NCBI GenBank assembly: GCA_028724185.1
Contig: JAQYDN010000011.1
Span: forward strand, 1-64,000
Length of the DNA stretch: 64,000 nucleotides
Reading direction: 5' to 3'
From: Bacillota bacterium
GTDB lineage: Bacteria; Bacillota; Clostridia; Tissierellales; Peptoniphilaceae
The position numbers and the translations under genes were made by a program. The notes beneath the pieces were generated by a model that saw nothing but the letters and a program-made list of their open reading frames with translations, had not been told where the DNA came from and ran no database searches. Positions 49,665-58,548 of this stretch are shown piece after piece (within the stretch, counting starts at the first letter, position 1; every line of letters begins with the position of its first letter).

Positions 49665-50927
49665 CTAAAAGCGCGGGTCGACAAAAAATCCCTTCATCGC
49701 CGCGTAGAAATCCGACACGTCGCGCGCGTGGACGACTTCGCGCGTCGAGTGCATCGCCCAGCTCGGAATCCCGACGTCGATCGCTTCGATGTCGATATGA
49801 CGCATGCTCAGAGGTCCGATCGTCGAGCCTCCGCGCTGACCGTGCGGATTGGCGAAGTACTGTGTCTTAAGGTTTAAGCGGTTCATCAGCGCCTTAAATC
49901 TCGCGCCGCTGTGCCCTTGGGTCGCATAACTTCGACTGGCCGAGACCTTGATGCAGACGCCTCCTCCGAGCGACGGAGAGGCGGAGGAATTGGCGATATC
50001 CGGATAATTCGGATGGTCCGCATGCACCATATCCGAGGACATCAAAAAGCTCCTGGAAAGCGCCCGGTAAAAAGCTTCTTCACCGGAAGAGAGCGCGATA
50101 CGTTTCAACGTGTTTGCAAAGAAGTTGCTGTCGCCGCCGCTCCGGGTCAGGCTGCCGACCTCTTCGTTGTCGGTGATGTAGACGACCTGCGTGACGTCGG
50201 ATCCTTCCGCGTCGATGAGCGCGCGAAGGGCCGGGTACGCCGTCGCCAGATTGTCGAGGCGCGGCGCGGAAAGCCACGCGCGGTCGCTCCCGATAAACGT
50301 CGACGGCTCCGCGGGGTAGAAATACAAATCATAGTCCAGGATCGACTCGGCACAGACGCCCGCCTTCTCCCCGAGCGCCCTCAAAAATCCACCGTCTTTC
50401 AGCGCCTCGTCGCCGAGCGGCACGAGGTCCTTTCCCGGTCGATACACGTGGCCGTCGTTGACTTCTCTGTGAAGGTGCGGCGCGAGGTTTGGAATCGTCG
50501 CGATCGCGTCTTTAAAGTCGACGCCCACGCTTAAAACGCCCGCCTCCGATTCGACGAGCACCCTGCCCGCCAAAGAGAGCGGACGGTCGAACCAGCTCGA
50601 TCGGATAATCGCGCCGTAGGGTTCGACGTCGAAGCGCACGCAGCCGTCTTTCTCGTGTACACCACCGGGAAGCAAGCGAAGCGCCGGACTGTCCGTATGA
50701 CTCATGACCACGCGAAACGCCATCTTCTCCGGATCCAAACTTCCCAATCGGAATAAGACGATCGCGCCGTCGTCGACCGTCAGGTAGTAACCCCTTCCCT
50801 CTTGTAAATCCCAACGTTTCTCCGGATCCAAGCGGGTAAAGTCCGGAACCATCTCTATCATATGTTCGACCACCTGGTACGATGTAGGACTTCGGTCGAC
50901 AAATGATACAAACTCTTCTATAAGCAT
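49665..50927 (-). CDS. apeB: M18-family aminopeptidase
   Basis: A 420-residue metallo-aminopeptidase of the M18 family that removes N-terminal residues, often acidic ones. Zinc-site motifs MSHTDSPALRL, TDNEEVGSLTRSGGDS and DMVHADHPNYPD are in place, with GSTIGPLSMRHIDIEAIDVGIPSWAMHSTREV at the C-terminus. No signal peptide, so it is cytoplasmic. Its gene is followed closely by the alpha/beta hydrolase gene and divergent from the CNNM-type gene. Confidence 0.9.
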   Translation of the reverse strand: MLIEEFVSFVDRSPTSYQVVEHMIEMVPDFTRLDPEKRWDLQEGRGYYLTVDDGAIVLFRLGSLDPEKMAFRVVMSHTDSPALRLLPGGVHEKDGCVRFDVEPYGAIIRSSWFDRPLSLAGRVLVESEAGVLSVGVDFKDAIATIPNLAPHLHREVNDGHVYRPGKDLVPLGDEALKDGGFLRALGEKAGVCAESILDYDLYFYPAEPSTFIGSDRAWLSAPRLDNLATAYPALRALIDAEGSDVTQVVYITDNEEVGSLTRSGGDSNFFANTLKRIALSSGEEAFYRALSRSFLMSSDMVHADHPNYPDIANSSASPSLGGGVCIKVSASRSYATQGHSGARFKALMNRLNLKTQYFANPHGQRGGSTIGPLSMRHIDIEAIDVGIPSWAMHSTREVVHARDVSDFYAAMKGFFVDPRF

Positions 50928-51043
50928 AAGCTCTCCTTTCTCCTATACGCCATTGTATAGCAAACTTTTCATCTTATCTATCCCCTATGTTCCTTTATTC
51001 TTCATTATTTCAGGGTATACTTTAAGTATAAAGGGAGGAATCG

Positions 51044-52399
51044 ATGCTCATGGATTCAGCTGCCGGGCTATGGCCCCAAATTATACTTATTATTCTCTTA
51101 ACCTACATCAACGGCTTTTTCGCATCGGCCGAAATCGCCATCGTCTCCGCCAATCGCGAACGCATGAACGACCTCGCGGAAGACGGCGACAAGCGCGCCG
51201 CCACGCTCTTACACCTCACAACCGACCAAACCCGATTTCTGTCGACGATCCAAGCGGGCATTACCCTCGCGAGTTTCTTCTCCGCGGGCCTCATCGCCAA
51301 AGACATCTCCCGCGCCGTCGGCCTGAAGCTCGAACAGACGGGGTTCTCTTACGGCTATACCGTCTCGTTTATTCTCATGACGATCGTCTTTTCATTTATC
51401 ACACTCGTCTTCGGCGAACTCGTCCCCAAACGCCTCGCCCTCCAAAATACGGAGAAGACCGCGCTTAAATCGGCGGGCGTCATCTCCGCATTTTACAAAG
51501 TGATGAGGCCGTTTGTCTTCTTGACCGGCGCGACGACTTCGGGCGTGTTGAAGGCGATGGGAAAATACTCGGAAAACGTCGAGAAAAATATTAGCGAAGA
51601 GGAGATCAAAAGCTACCTGCGCGTCGGGCATCAACACGGCGTCATCAACGAATCGGGCGAAGTGATGATGGTTAACATCATGGACTTCGACGACAAGCTC
51701 GCTTACGAAATTATGACGCCGCGGACGTCGCTGTATATGCTGGACTACGACGACTTCGACACGGATAAAATCCGAGATATGCTCGAATCCGGCTATTCGC
51801 GCGTTCCCGTCTACCGCGACGGCCCCGACAACATCGTCGGCACGATCTACATTAAGGACCTCTTCGTCGAATACGCGAAACAAGATTACCGGACCATCGA
51901 TATCAATAAAGTTATGAAGAAACCCTACTTCGTGCCGGAGACGAAAAATATCGACCGCCTGTTGCAGGAACTGCAAGCCACGAAAAATTACCTCGCCATC
52001 CTGATCGACGAGTACGGCGGCCTCGCGGGTATGGTAACGATCGAAGACATCGTCGAGGAAATCGTCGGCGAAATCGAAGACGAATACGACGACGACGTCC
52101 CGCCGATTTTAAAAGTCAACGCCTCGACCTACGTCGCCGACGGCATGACGGAACTCGACACGATCAACGAAAAGCTGAATCTCGACCTCGAGAGTGAAAA
52201 TCACGAAACGATCTCGGGACTGACGATCGAACTGTTGGGCTTTATTCCCGAACCCGAAGATACGAAAAAACACAGTGTTCTTTACGAAAACCGCATTAAA
52301 TTGACGACGCTTGCCGTCTCGGATAAACGCATTTCCCGCGTGGAAATAAAACTGTTGGAAGATTCGACCCGCGAAAGTGTTCGAGAGGCATCGTCGTAA
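51044..52399 (+). CDS. CNNM/CorC-type membrane protein with CBS pair
   Basis: 451 residues. An N-terminal CNNM membrane domain has four helices (about 12-32, 65-85, 98-118, 133-150) and NGFFASAEIAIVSANR. A CBS pair follows (about 215-330; VMTPRTSLYMLDYDD-type and VPVYRDGPDNIVGTIYIKD). A C-terminal CorC/HlyC domain (ILIDEYGGLAGMVTIEDIVEEIVGEI) completes it. This family is linked to magnesium efflux or homeostasis and is often misnamed hemolysin. The first ATG at 51044 follows GGGAGG. Downstream is the SLH-CAP gene after 22 bases. Confidence 0.9.
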   Translation: MLMDSAAGLWPQIILIILLTYINGFFASAEIAIVSANRERMNDLAEDGDKRAATLLHLTTDQTRFLSTIQAGITLASFFSAGLIAKDISRAVGLKLEQTGFSYGYTVSFILMTIVFSFITLVFGELVPKRLALQNTEKTALKSAGVISAFYKVMRPFVFLTGATTSGVLKAMGKYSENVEKNISEEEIKSYLRVGHQHGVINESGEVMMVNIMDFDDKLAYEIMTPRTSLYMLDYDDFDTDKIRDMLESGYSRVPVYRDGPDNIVGTIYIKDLFVEYAKQDYRTIDINKVMKKPYFVPETKNIDRLLQELQATKNYLAILIDEYGGLAGMVTIEDIVEEIVGEIEDEYDDDVPPILKVNASTYVADGMTELDTINEKLNLDLESENHETISGLTIELLGFIPEPEDTKKHSVLYENRIKLTTLAVSDKRISRVEIKLLEDSTRESVREASS

Positions 52400-52421
52400 G
52401 ATCTACAAAAAGGAGTATGTC

Positions 52422-53540
52422 ATGTCACTTAAACGCACAGCCTCTCTCGCCCTCGCCCTCGTCCTTCTCGCGGCTCCCGCGAAAAGCTTCGCCGGCGGCT
52501 CTGATCGCGACGCGCACATCGACTATCTCGAGCGCGCGGGCATCGTCGAAGGCGACGAGACGGGAAATCTCCGTTTAAATCAACCCATCAGCCGGGCCGA
52601 ACTCACAAAAGTCATCACCGCCGCCTTATCCGCAAAGGGCGAAGTCGCCCTCGCAGAAGACGCCGAGACGCGCTACACGGACATCTCCCCCGAGCACTGG
52701 GCCAAAAAGTACATCGGCGCGCTTTCAAGCGTCAACGCAGACCGCCCCGTGCCGATCCTCACGGGCTACGAAGACGGATCCTTCCGACCCGAAAACGAGA
52801 CGACCGTCGCCGAAGCGACCAAGATCCTCGACGTCCTCACGACGGATCTCTCCTCGGACGAGGTCAAAAATCTCGCCTGGCCGAACGGTTGGCTCCGCCT
52901 GGGCGAGGAGATGGGTATCGCCCTCTCAGAGACCCGGCCGAACACATCCGCCCTCCGCGGAGACGTCTTCGACGCCCTCTACCGCGCCTACTTCGAAGAG
53001 CGACCTTCCGAACCCCAAGACGCTTTGACACGCAAAGTCGACGCCTTTAATCGCGGCACCTCCTTTAACCACGCGCGCTATCAAAGAGAACTCCTCCGAC
53101 TCTTAAACGCGGAACGACAAAAGCGCGGCTTGAAACCGCTTACGCTGTCAAATACCCTCTACCGCGGGAGCAGGATGCGGGCGAAGGAACTCGCGGCCTA
53201 CGGCAGCATGCGCATCGGCGATAAGAAACACGTCCGCCCCGACGGAAGACCCTACGCGACGGCCTACGACTATCTCTCCTATCGGCACCCGGAGCGCCAC
53301 ATCGGCGAAAACCTCATCCAATACACGCTCCCAAGAGATCGTGAGGACGAGACCATCCCGCTGATAACCGACCCCGCGTTTTTGGCCCGCGACAGCTACG
53401 ACCATTGGTATAAAAGCTCGGGCCACCGCGAAAATATGCTCGATCCCCTATATACGAAGGTCAATATTCAACTCTACGCCGCGCCCACTTCGAAAGACTC
53501 CGAAGACGCCATCCTGATCGGAGCGATGGCACTCGAATGA
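52422..53540 (+). CDS. Secreted SLH-CAP domain protein
   Basis: 372 residues. A signal peptide ends near AKSFA (residue 24). Two or three SLH-like repeats follow (about 25-190; ISRAELTKVITAAL and a second with WAKKYIGALSSV...TTVAEATKIL). The C-terminal CAP/SCP domain (about 220-372) has HIGENLIQYT, SGHRENMLDPLYTKV and the central AERQKRGLKPLTLS. CAP proteins act outside the cell, with lipid-binding or toxin roles in some systems; the role here is unknown. The start at 52422 follows AAGGAGTATGTC; an upstream ATG reading overlaps the preceding gene. Confidence 0.85.
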   Translation: MSLKRTASLALALVLLAAPAKSFAGGSDRDAHIDYLERAGIVEGDETGNLRLNQPISRAELTKVITAALSAKGEVALAEDAETRYTDISPEHWAKKYIGALSSVNADRPVPILTGYEDGSFRPENETTVAEATKILDVLTTDLSSDEVKNLAWPNGWLRLGEEMGIALSETRPNTSALRGDVFDALYRAYFEERPSEPQDALTRKVDAFNRGTSFNHARYQRELLRLLNAERQKRGLKPLTLSNTLYRGSRMRAKELAAYGSMRIGDKKHVRPDGRPYATAYDYLSYRHPERHIGENLIQYTLPRDREDETIPLITDPAFLARDSYDHWYKSSGHRENMLDPLYTKVNIQLYAAPTSKDSEDAILIGAMALE

Positions 53541-53592
53541 TGATGTGGCCGCCTTTACGGACCTTTGTCGAGCGGAAGGAAGTCGATAAGTG

Positions 53593-54267
53593 ATGAAGAT
53601 CGCCATAATAGAAGATGACAACACCATCGGATATGCCGTGGAAACTTATTTGAAAAAATACGAGATGGAGGCCGTCATCCTCAAGGACTTGACGTCGTCC
53701 GACGCACTCAATCTGCAGGCGCTCGATCTCATCATCTTGGACGTCAATCTCCCCGACGGGTCGGGGTTTGAGTATTTAAAATGGCTCAGAACATTTTCTA
53801 AAATCCCCGTCATCCTGCTTACCGTGAAGGGTACGGAGGAATACATCGTCAGGGGATTAAACCTCGGCGCCGACGACTACATCACCAAACCGTTTTCCCT
53901 TCCGGTACTCAAGGCGAGAATCGACACGATCTTTCGGCGCAGGGGACTCGACTTGAAAAAGCTCGACTTTAAAGACCTCTCCTTGAATTTAACGTCGAAG
54001 ACGGCAAGCATCAAAGACCGGCCCCTCGATCTCAATCTCAAGGAATTTTCCGTCCTGGAAATGCTCTTGGAAAATAAAGATATCAGTCTGACGCGAGAAA
54101 CCATGATCAATTACGTCTGGGGATACGACCTCTACGAGGTCAATGACAATACCCTCACCGTCACCGTCAAGCGCCTTCGACATAAGCTCGGGACGTATGG
54201 AACGTATATAAAGACCCACCGAGGCATCGGTTATATGTGGAAGAGCGACGTCGATGAAGAACTATAG
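53593..54267 (+). CDS. OmpR-family response regulator (Bce type)
   Basis: The 224 residues hold a receiver domain (IIEDDNT acidic pocket, phospho-acceptor Asp50 in LIILDVNLPDGSG, ADDYITKPFSLPVL) and a winged-helix C-terminal domain (LNLKEFSVLEMLLENK, DNTLTVTVKRLRHKLG, HRGIGYMW). The next genes encode a kinase of the intramembrane-sensing type and an ABC transporter, as in BceRS-BceAB modules for antimicrobial-peptide sensing and detoxification. The start may be this ATG or the GTG one codon upstream, which sits better behind AAGGAAG. Confidence 0.9.
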   Translation: MKIAIIEDDNTIGYAVETYLKKYEMEAVILKDLTSSDALNLQALDLIILDVNLPDGSGFEYLKWLRTFSKIPVILLTVKGTEEYIVRGLNLGADDYITKPFSLPVLKARIDTIFRRRGLDLKKLDFKDLSLNLTSKTASIKDRPLDLNLKEFSVLEMLLENKDISLTRETMINYVWGYDLYEVNDNTLTVTVKRLRHKLGTYGTYIKTHRGIGYMWKSDVDEEL

Positions 54268-55228
54268 AAGCTTTTTATACCTCGTCCTTCTCAATCTTTT
54301 CCTATCGTTACTGGTCGTTTTTTTCAGTCCCCGATTCGATCTGCTTACCCTCTTCGGATTTCTGCTCGTTAACGCGCTCTTGCTCTTCTTGCTCATACGA
54401 CGCGAAAAGAAACGAGAAGACGCGCTCGAAGAGAGAATCGACGAGATCTTTTCTCTGCTGTACGCCTCGGATTTGGAATCTGACTGCTACGAGGTAACAG
54501 ACGATGCATTCGGCAATTTGCACGATGAGATTATAAAAATCTTGTCGGAAAATAAGCGCATGGCCGACAGCGCGGAGAAAAACAAGGAAGTCCTGAGAGA
54601 ATACATCGAAGATATCGCCCATCAGATTAAATCTCCCCTCACCGGATCCCTCCTTATGCTGGACTTATTGGAAGAGGACATGGAAAATTACGACGAGTAC
54701 GTCAAAAGACTGCGAGGCAACCTCGTCAGACTCCTCAACCTTGTGGACATTCTCTTGAAATTGGCGACCTTGGATGCGGGCGCGCTCGAGATGAAAAGAG
54801 AAGCGGTCTCCGCGAGGGAGTTATTGCAAGAGATTTGCGAAAATCTGGAAATGTACTTCCAATACGGCAAGGAGCACCTCCCTGTTTACGGGGACGATTT
54901 CACCCTGATGTGCGATCGAAACTGGACCTACGAAGCCGTCTTCAACTTGATAAAAAACGGCATCGAGGTATCGAGAGATCGACGCCTCAACATTTATTTA
55001 GAAGAGACACATCTCTATCAAAGCATTCTGATAGAAGACTTCTCCCCCGGCTTGGACGGGGAGGCGCTAAAAAAAGCATTTAAGCGCTTTTATAAGAGCG
55101 ATCCCTCCTCCGAGGGCTACGGCATCGGCCTACCCATGGCCAAATCCGCGATCGAAAAGCAGGGCGGAGACTTACTTTATTCGAAGGGAAAGACGTCAAA
55201 TACCTTTGAGGTTCGATTCTATAAATAA
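54254..55228 (+). CDS. Intramembrane-sensing histidine kinase (BceS-like)
   Basis: The 324 residues begin with two membrane helices (about 7-24 and 30-49) separated by only a few residues, so it has no extracytoplasmic sensor domain. DHp box IAHQIKSPLTGSLLML gives the phospho-acceptor His123, then an ATP-binding domain with FNLIKNGIEVS (N box) and EGYGIGLPMAKSAIEKQGG. That topology is typical of BceS-type kinases that depend on the ABC permease for sensing. The start overlaps the regulator's end by 14 bases. Confidence 0.9.
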   Translation: MKNYRSFLYLVLLNLFLSLLVVFFSPRFDLLTLFGFLLVNALLLFLLIRREKKREDALEERIDEIFSLLYASDLESDCYEVTDDAFGNLHDEIIKILSENKRMADSAEKNKEVLREYIEDIAHQIKSPLTGSLLMLDLLEEDMENYDEYVKRLRGNLVRLLNLVDILLKLATLDAGALEMKREAVSARELLQEICENLEMYFQYGKEHLPVYGDDFTLMCDRNWTYEAVFNLIKNGIEVSRDRRLNIYLEETHLYQSILIEDFSPGLDGEALKKAFKRFYKSDPSSEGYGIGLPMAKSAIEKQGGDLLYSKGKTSNTFEVRFYK

Positions 55229-55234
55229 CCTACG

Positions 55235-55265
55235 AAAGACAAAGCTTCGAGCTTTGTCTTTTTTT
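55235..55265 (+). terminator. Terminator between kinase and ABC genes
   Basis: AAAGACAAAGC-TTCGA-GCTTTGTCTTT with a T-tract. It separates the regulator/kinase pair from the ABC transporter genes. Confidence 0.9.
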
Positions 55266-55285
55266 CGGTCACTTTCCGGTCACTT
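55266..55285 (+). promoter_or_regulatory. Tandem direct repeat, candidate response-regulator binding site
   Basis: CGGTCACTT occurs twice (55266-55274 and 55277-55285), exactly one helical turn apart (11 bp). OmpR-type regulators bind such repeats. It lies between the terminator and the ABC ATPase gene, so the module's own regulator is the likely binder. Confidence 0.6.
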
Positions 55286-55324
55286 AAGGCCGCCAAAATA
55301 ATAACTAGTAAAGGAGGTTCTCAT

Positions 55325-56017
55325 ATGAAGATCGTAAAAACCGTTCATTTATCCAAGATCTATCGCGGCGGCGTCGAGGTGCACGCGCTTTCCGATGTCA
55401 ATTTCGAATTGGAAAAGGGGGATTTGGTTGCCATCATCGGCGACAGCGGATCGGGCAAATCCACACTGCTTCATCTGCTGGCGGGCGTGGACAAGCCGAC
55501 CGACGGAGACATATTCATTCAAGACAAAAATATCGCCAAACTGAGCAAGGACGCGTTGACCGTCTTTCGCAGGAGAAATATCGGGGTAATCTATCAATTT
55601 TTTAACCTCATTCCAAACATCGACGTGCGAAAAAATATCCTCCTCCCGATTTTGTTGGACGACAAACATCCGGACGAGGACTATTTACGGGAAATTCTTT
55701 CCATCTTGGGGATAGGCGAGAAATTAGACCGCTATCCCAAGCAGTTGTCGGGAGGCGAACAGCAGAGAGTCGCCATCGCCCGAAGCCTTATCACAAGACC
55801 CGCACTCGTCCTGGCGGATGAGCCCACGGGCAATCTGGACAGGCGAAATTCGGAGGAGATCATCGGCCTCTTTCAACTGGTCAACAAACGACTCAATTCC
55901 ACGATTGCAATCATTACACACGACGAAAAAGTCGCCAACGCCTGCCATAAGGTCTACCGCATGACGGACGGCAGATTGAGCTTACTGGGGGATGATGCTC
56001 ATGAAAATTATTCGTGA
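55325..56017 (+). CDS. ABC transporter ATPase (BceA type)
   Basis: 230 residues of the MacB/LolD/BceA family: Walker [17 protein letters not shown] (about 39-47), signature [16 protein letters not shown], Walker [14 protein letters not shown] and the H loop IITHDEKVA. It powers the permease encoded next. The start at 55325 follows AAAGGAGG. Its last bases overlap the permease start by 17 bases. Together with the regulator and kinase this predicts peptide-antibiotic resistance, by analogy with Bce/Cpr systems. Confidence 0.9.
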   Translation: MKIVKTVHLSKIYRGGVEVHALSDVNFELEKGDLVAIIGDSGSGKSTLLHLLAGVDKPTDGDIFIQDKNIAKLSKDALTVFRRRNIGVIYQFFNLIPNIDVRKNILLPILLDDKHPDEDYLREILSILGIGEKLDRYPKQLSGGEQQRVAIARSLITRPALVLADEPTGNLDRRNSEEIIGLFQLVNKRLNSTIAIITHDEKVANACHKVYRMTDGRLSLLGDDAHENYS

Positions 56018-57164
56018 TCTGGCCAAGGCATCCGTCGAGAGCGGGAAAAAAGACACCCTCGCCATTCAAATATCCATCGTCCTCGCCGTCGTTATCCTCG
56101 GAACCGTCGTCTTTATCGTCGACTCGTTAAACAGGGATAAGTACAACTATATCGTCTCGACGGTCGGGAATTATCACGTGTCGCTATCGGAGGTGGACGA
56201 GACAATCTACGATACGCTGATCGAGGACAAAGATATTGAAAAGATCTCTTTCGATCGCGTCATCCACACGAATTTTCAAGCGGATATCTACGAAAAGGGC
56301 GACGACGGCAGTCATTTAAACGGCTACAAGATAACCGCAGGACGAAAGCCCGCCGAGGCCGACGAACTCATGGTTCCCGAGAGATTTTTAAGCAGGCATC
56401 GCGACTTTAAGCTCGGCTCCGAGATAACGGTCGATGATCAAACATATACTGTCGTCGGGGTCTACGACGACTATAACTACAGCTTTGAGGATTCCGCCCT
56501 CATCGGATGCTTGAAGGATACGAGCAAAGAGGCGCTCTTTAAGGACCGGGCCGGACTTACCGCCTCCATTTGGTACAAAAATCCGAGGGATACCTACACC
56601 CTCACCCGAGACCTGTTGAGCGACTTGGGCATCGATGAAAAGAAGGCCGAAAGCACGGGTCGACTGTACTATAACACCGATGTCTTGGAGTACAATCTGA
56701 TCTATCCGTCGGGTATCATCCCGCCGAAGTCCGTGCTCTCCGAAGCTTTGGAAAAATACAGCCTCTGTTTTTTTCTAACTCTGCTCTTTGCCGTCATGAT
56801 CTACGGCGCCTTCAACGTATGGAACAACAGAACTTTAAAAGAAATTGCGCTCCTAAAGAGCGCGGGGATGACCGAAAAACAAGTCAAGACGATGGTCAGG
56901 CTTAAATCCCTGCACCTCGCGCGCGTGCCGATCATCTTGGGGACCGTTCTTTCATATCTCGCGGCCAATCTGCTCTTATACTTGATGTGGCTGAACAACT
57001 CGATCAGTTACAGCAAGTTGTCGAACATTTTTGGTGATGACATGCTCGGGCCGAGCTTCCACATCATCCATCCGAGCGTCGGTGCCGTCCTTCTCACTCT
57101 TTTACTCTCTCTTCTCACGGTTTATCTCTCCGCCATCGTGCCCGCAAAAAAAGTGGTCGATTAA
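56001..57164 (+). CDS. ABC permease (FtsX-type), N-terminal part of a split gene
   Basis: 387 residues in this frame. A membrane helix (about 20-43) is followed by a large extracytoplasmic region (~210 residues) and three more helices (about 253-278, 303-328, 355-377). The frame ends with YLSAIVPAKKVVD and TAA just after an A7 run. A -1 shift inside that run yields AKKSGRLNIIEGLNEI and joins the next frame without a stop. The whole then makes one ~831-residue protein with two FtsX-like halves, so this gene is frame-interrupted. The ATG choice (56001) is uncertain; in-frame ATGs at 55992 and 55995 exist. Confidence 0.8.
   Translation: MKIIRDLAKASVESGKKDTLAIQISIVLAVVILGTVVFIVDSLNRDKYNYIVSTVGNYHVSLSEVDETIYDTLIEDKDIEKISFDRVIHTNFQADIYEKGDDGSHLNGYKITAGRKPAEADELMVPERFLSRHRDFKLGSEITVDDQTYTVVGVYDDYNYSFEDSALIGCLKDTSKEALFKDRAGLTASIWYKNPRDTYTLTRDLLSDLGIDEKKAESTGRLYYNTDVLEYNLIYPSGIIPPKSVLSEALEKYSLCFFLTLLFAVMIYGAFNVWNNRTLKEIALLKSAGMTEKQVKTMVRLKSLHLARVPIILGTVLSYLAANLLLYLMWLNNSISYSKLSNIFGDDMLGPSFHIIHPSVGAVLLTLLLSLLTVYLSAIVPAKKVVD
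57146..57152 (+). promoter_or_regulatory. A7 slippery heptamer at the permease frame break
   Basis: The in-frame codons GCA AAA AAA GTG contain A AAA AAA, a classical -1 slippery site. The zero-frame stop is three codons later. A hairpin (CCGAAGGCG/CGCCTCGG, 57192-57213) lies about 40 bases downstream, further than usual. Confidence 0.5.
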
Positions 57165-57202
57165 ACATTATCGAAGGGTTAAATGAAATTTCCGAAGGCG
57201 AC

Positions 57203-58495
57203 GTGCGCCTCGGTCCGTCGAAGATCCGCGGCAAGATCGAAAAAACACTCGCCGAGGATTACTTCAAATCGTACAAGCCCACCTACCGGGTCATTATCTT
57301 ATCCATGGTGCTGTCGGCCCTCGTCCTCACGACGGTCCTGGTCTCCCAGTCTTATCGGGGCATCTTGAATCAATACAACACATATCACAGCCCGTACAAC
57401 TTCTCTTCAGCGATCTACAGTGAAGGCGCGTTGGATGGGGACATGGTAAATTCTCTAAAAAACGTGGAGGGCATCGATCAAATCCACGTGTACCAAAGCA
57501 AAGATTTTAAACTCTTCCTCGGCGACAACGAGGGCATGCTCTCTCCCGAACTGAAAGATGCCTTCGACAAGGGGAAGAAAAAGTCGGACGATCTTTACGC
57601 CAAAATATATGCCCTCTCAAAGCGGGACTTCGAGAGGCTTTTAAAAGAACACGGCGCCGGAGGCAACCCTTCTTATCTTCTCTTAAATAAAATATCCAAA
57701 GACGACGATACGCCCTATGCTTTTAGAGAGTACATTCCGATTACAGATGATCATCCGCGCGAGATTCGACTGAAGTACTCGGCCGAGGGAGAGCCGATCG
57801 ACGTCGACGTCGGCGGGTATATCGACTCCATGCCCTACGGTTTAAATGCCTACGACAATCATGAGATCGCCATATTTACCGATGTCGATCACCTGAACGA
57901 ACTCTTTTCGACATACGGCAAGGAAGAGGCCTCGCCCTATAACGAGTATACCATCGCGATACGATCGAAAGACGACTTGGAGGACGTCTCAAAGATATGC
58001 GAAAAAATCATCTCCGCCCATTACTCCAAATCCGATCACTTTACCGATACGGAAATCTTGAATAAGGCCTCGGAGAAAGAGCAAAACCGAAACGAACACG
58101 TGCTGAACGCGGGCATCCAGACGATCCTCGTCATCATCGCCCTCTCCAACGCCTACAACAGCTTCCAAAGTAATTTAAGGGCGCGGAGAAGAGACTTCCA
58201 GCTCTTAACGACAGCCGGAATGACCGATGCGCAGACAAAGACGATGATTTTATCGGAAGCGACGATGTTATTTTCGAGAGTCCTCGCCTCTTATGTCGCG
58301 GTCTTTTTCATCGTGATCGGGTTGAGAAGTTATCGGAGTCCGTTTCCCCTTCGTTTTGTTATAAAAACATTGTTATTAAGCATAAATTATCTTCCGATTC
58401 TCGTCATCTTCGCCGTGATGATCTCGGGCGTCTTACTCGCCGTGCAAAGCGGCATCAAGTCGGTTCTCGAGGAGGACATCCACGCCTCACTGTAA
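57203..58495 (+). CDS. ABC permease (FtsX-type), C-terminal part of a split gene
   Basis: 430 residues from a possible GTG start at 57203, but the frame is open upstream to the A7 run. It has a helix (about 30-50), a large extracytoplasmic domain (about 55-295) and three closing helices (about 300-320, 352-374, 390-412), mirroring the first half. A weak AAGGCGAC precedes the GTG. Alone it would be an unusual half-permease, so it is better read as the second half of the upstream gene, joined by frameshifting or broken by an indel. Confidence 0.75.
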   Translation: MRLGPSKIRGKIEKTLAEDYFKSYKPTYRVIILSMVLSALVLTTVLVSQSYRGILNQYNTYHSPYNFSSAIYSEGALDGDMVNSLKNVEGIDQIHVYQSKDFKLFLGDNEGMLSPELKDAFDKGKKKSDDLYAKIYALSKRDFERLLKEHGAGGNPSYLLLNKISKDDDTPYAFREYIPITDDHPREIRLKYSAEGEPIDVDVGGYIDSMPYGLNAYDNHEIAIFTDVDHLNELFSTYGKEEASPYNEYTIAIRSKDDLEDVSKICEKIISAHYSKSDHFTDTEILNKASEKEQNRNEHVLNAGIQTILVIIALSNAYNSFQSNLRARRRDFQLLTTAGMTDAQTKTMILSEATMLFSRVLASYVAVFFIVIGLRSYRSPFPLRFVIKTLLLSINYLPILVIFAVMISGVLLAVQSGIKSVLEEDIHASL

Positions 58496-58508
58496 AAATT
58501 TCCGCAAT

Positions 58509-58547
58509 AAAAAAGGCTGAGAGCACGTATGCTCCCTGCCTTTTATT
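58509..58547. terminator. Terminator between the permease and the DUF1015 gene
   Basis: AAAAGGC...GCCTTTT with an inner GAGC/GCTC pair, flanked by A and T runs on both sides, so probably bidirectional. Confidence 0.78.
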
Positions 58548-58548
58548 T

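Noticed and set aside
53158-53540. Calling the CAP-domain protein a toxin
   Set aside because: CAP domains occur in many harmless secreted bacterial proteins, and nothing in the context points to toxicity.
57164-58495. Calling the permease a plain pseudogene
   Set aside because: Both halves are otherwise intact, with no further stops, and the break sits exactly at a slippery A7, so recoding or a homopolymer error is at least as likely.
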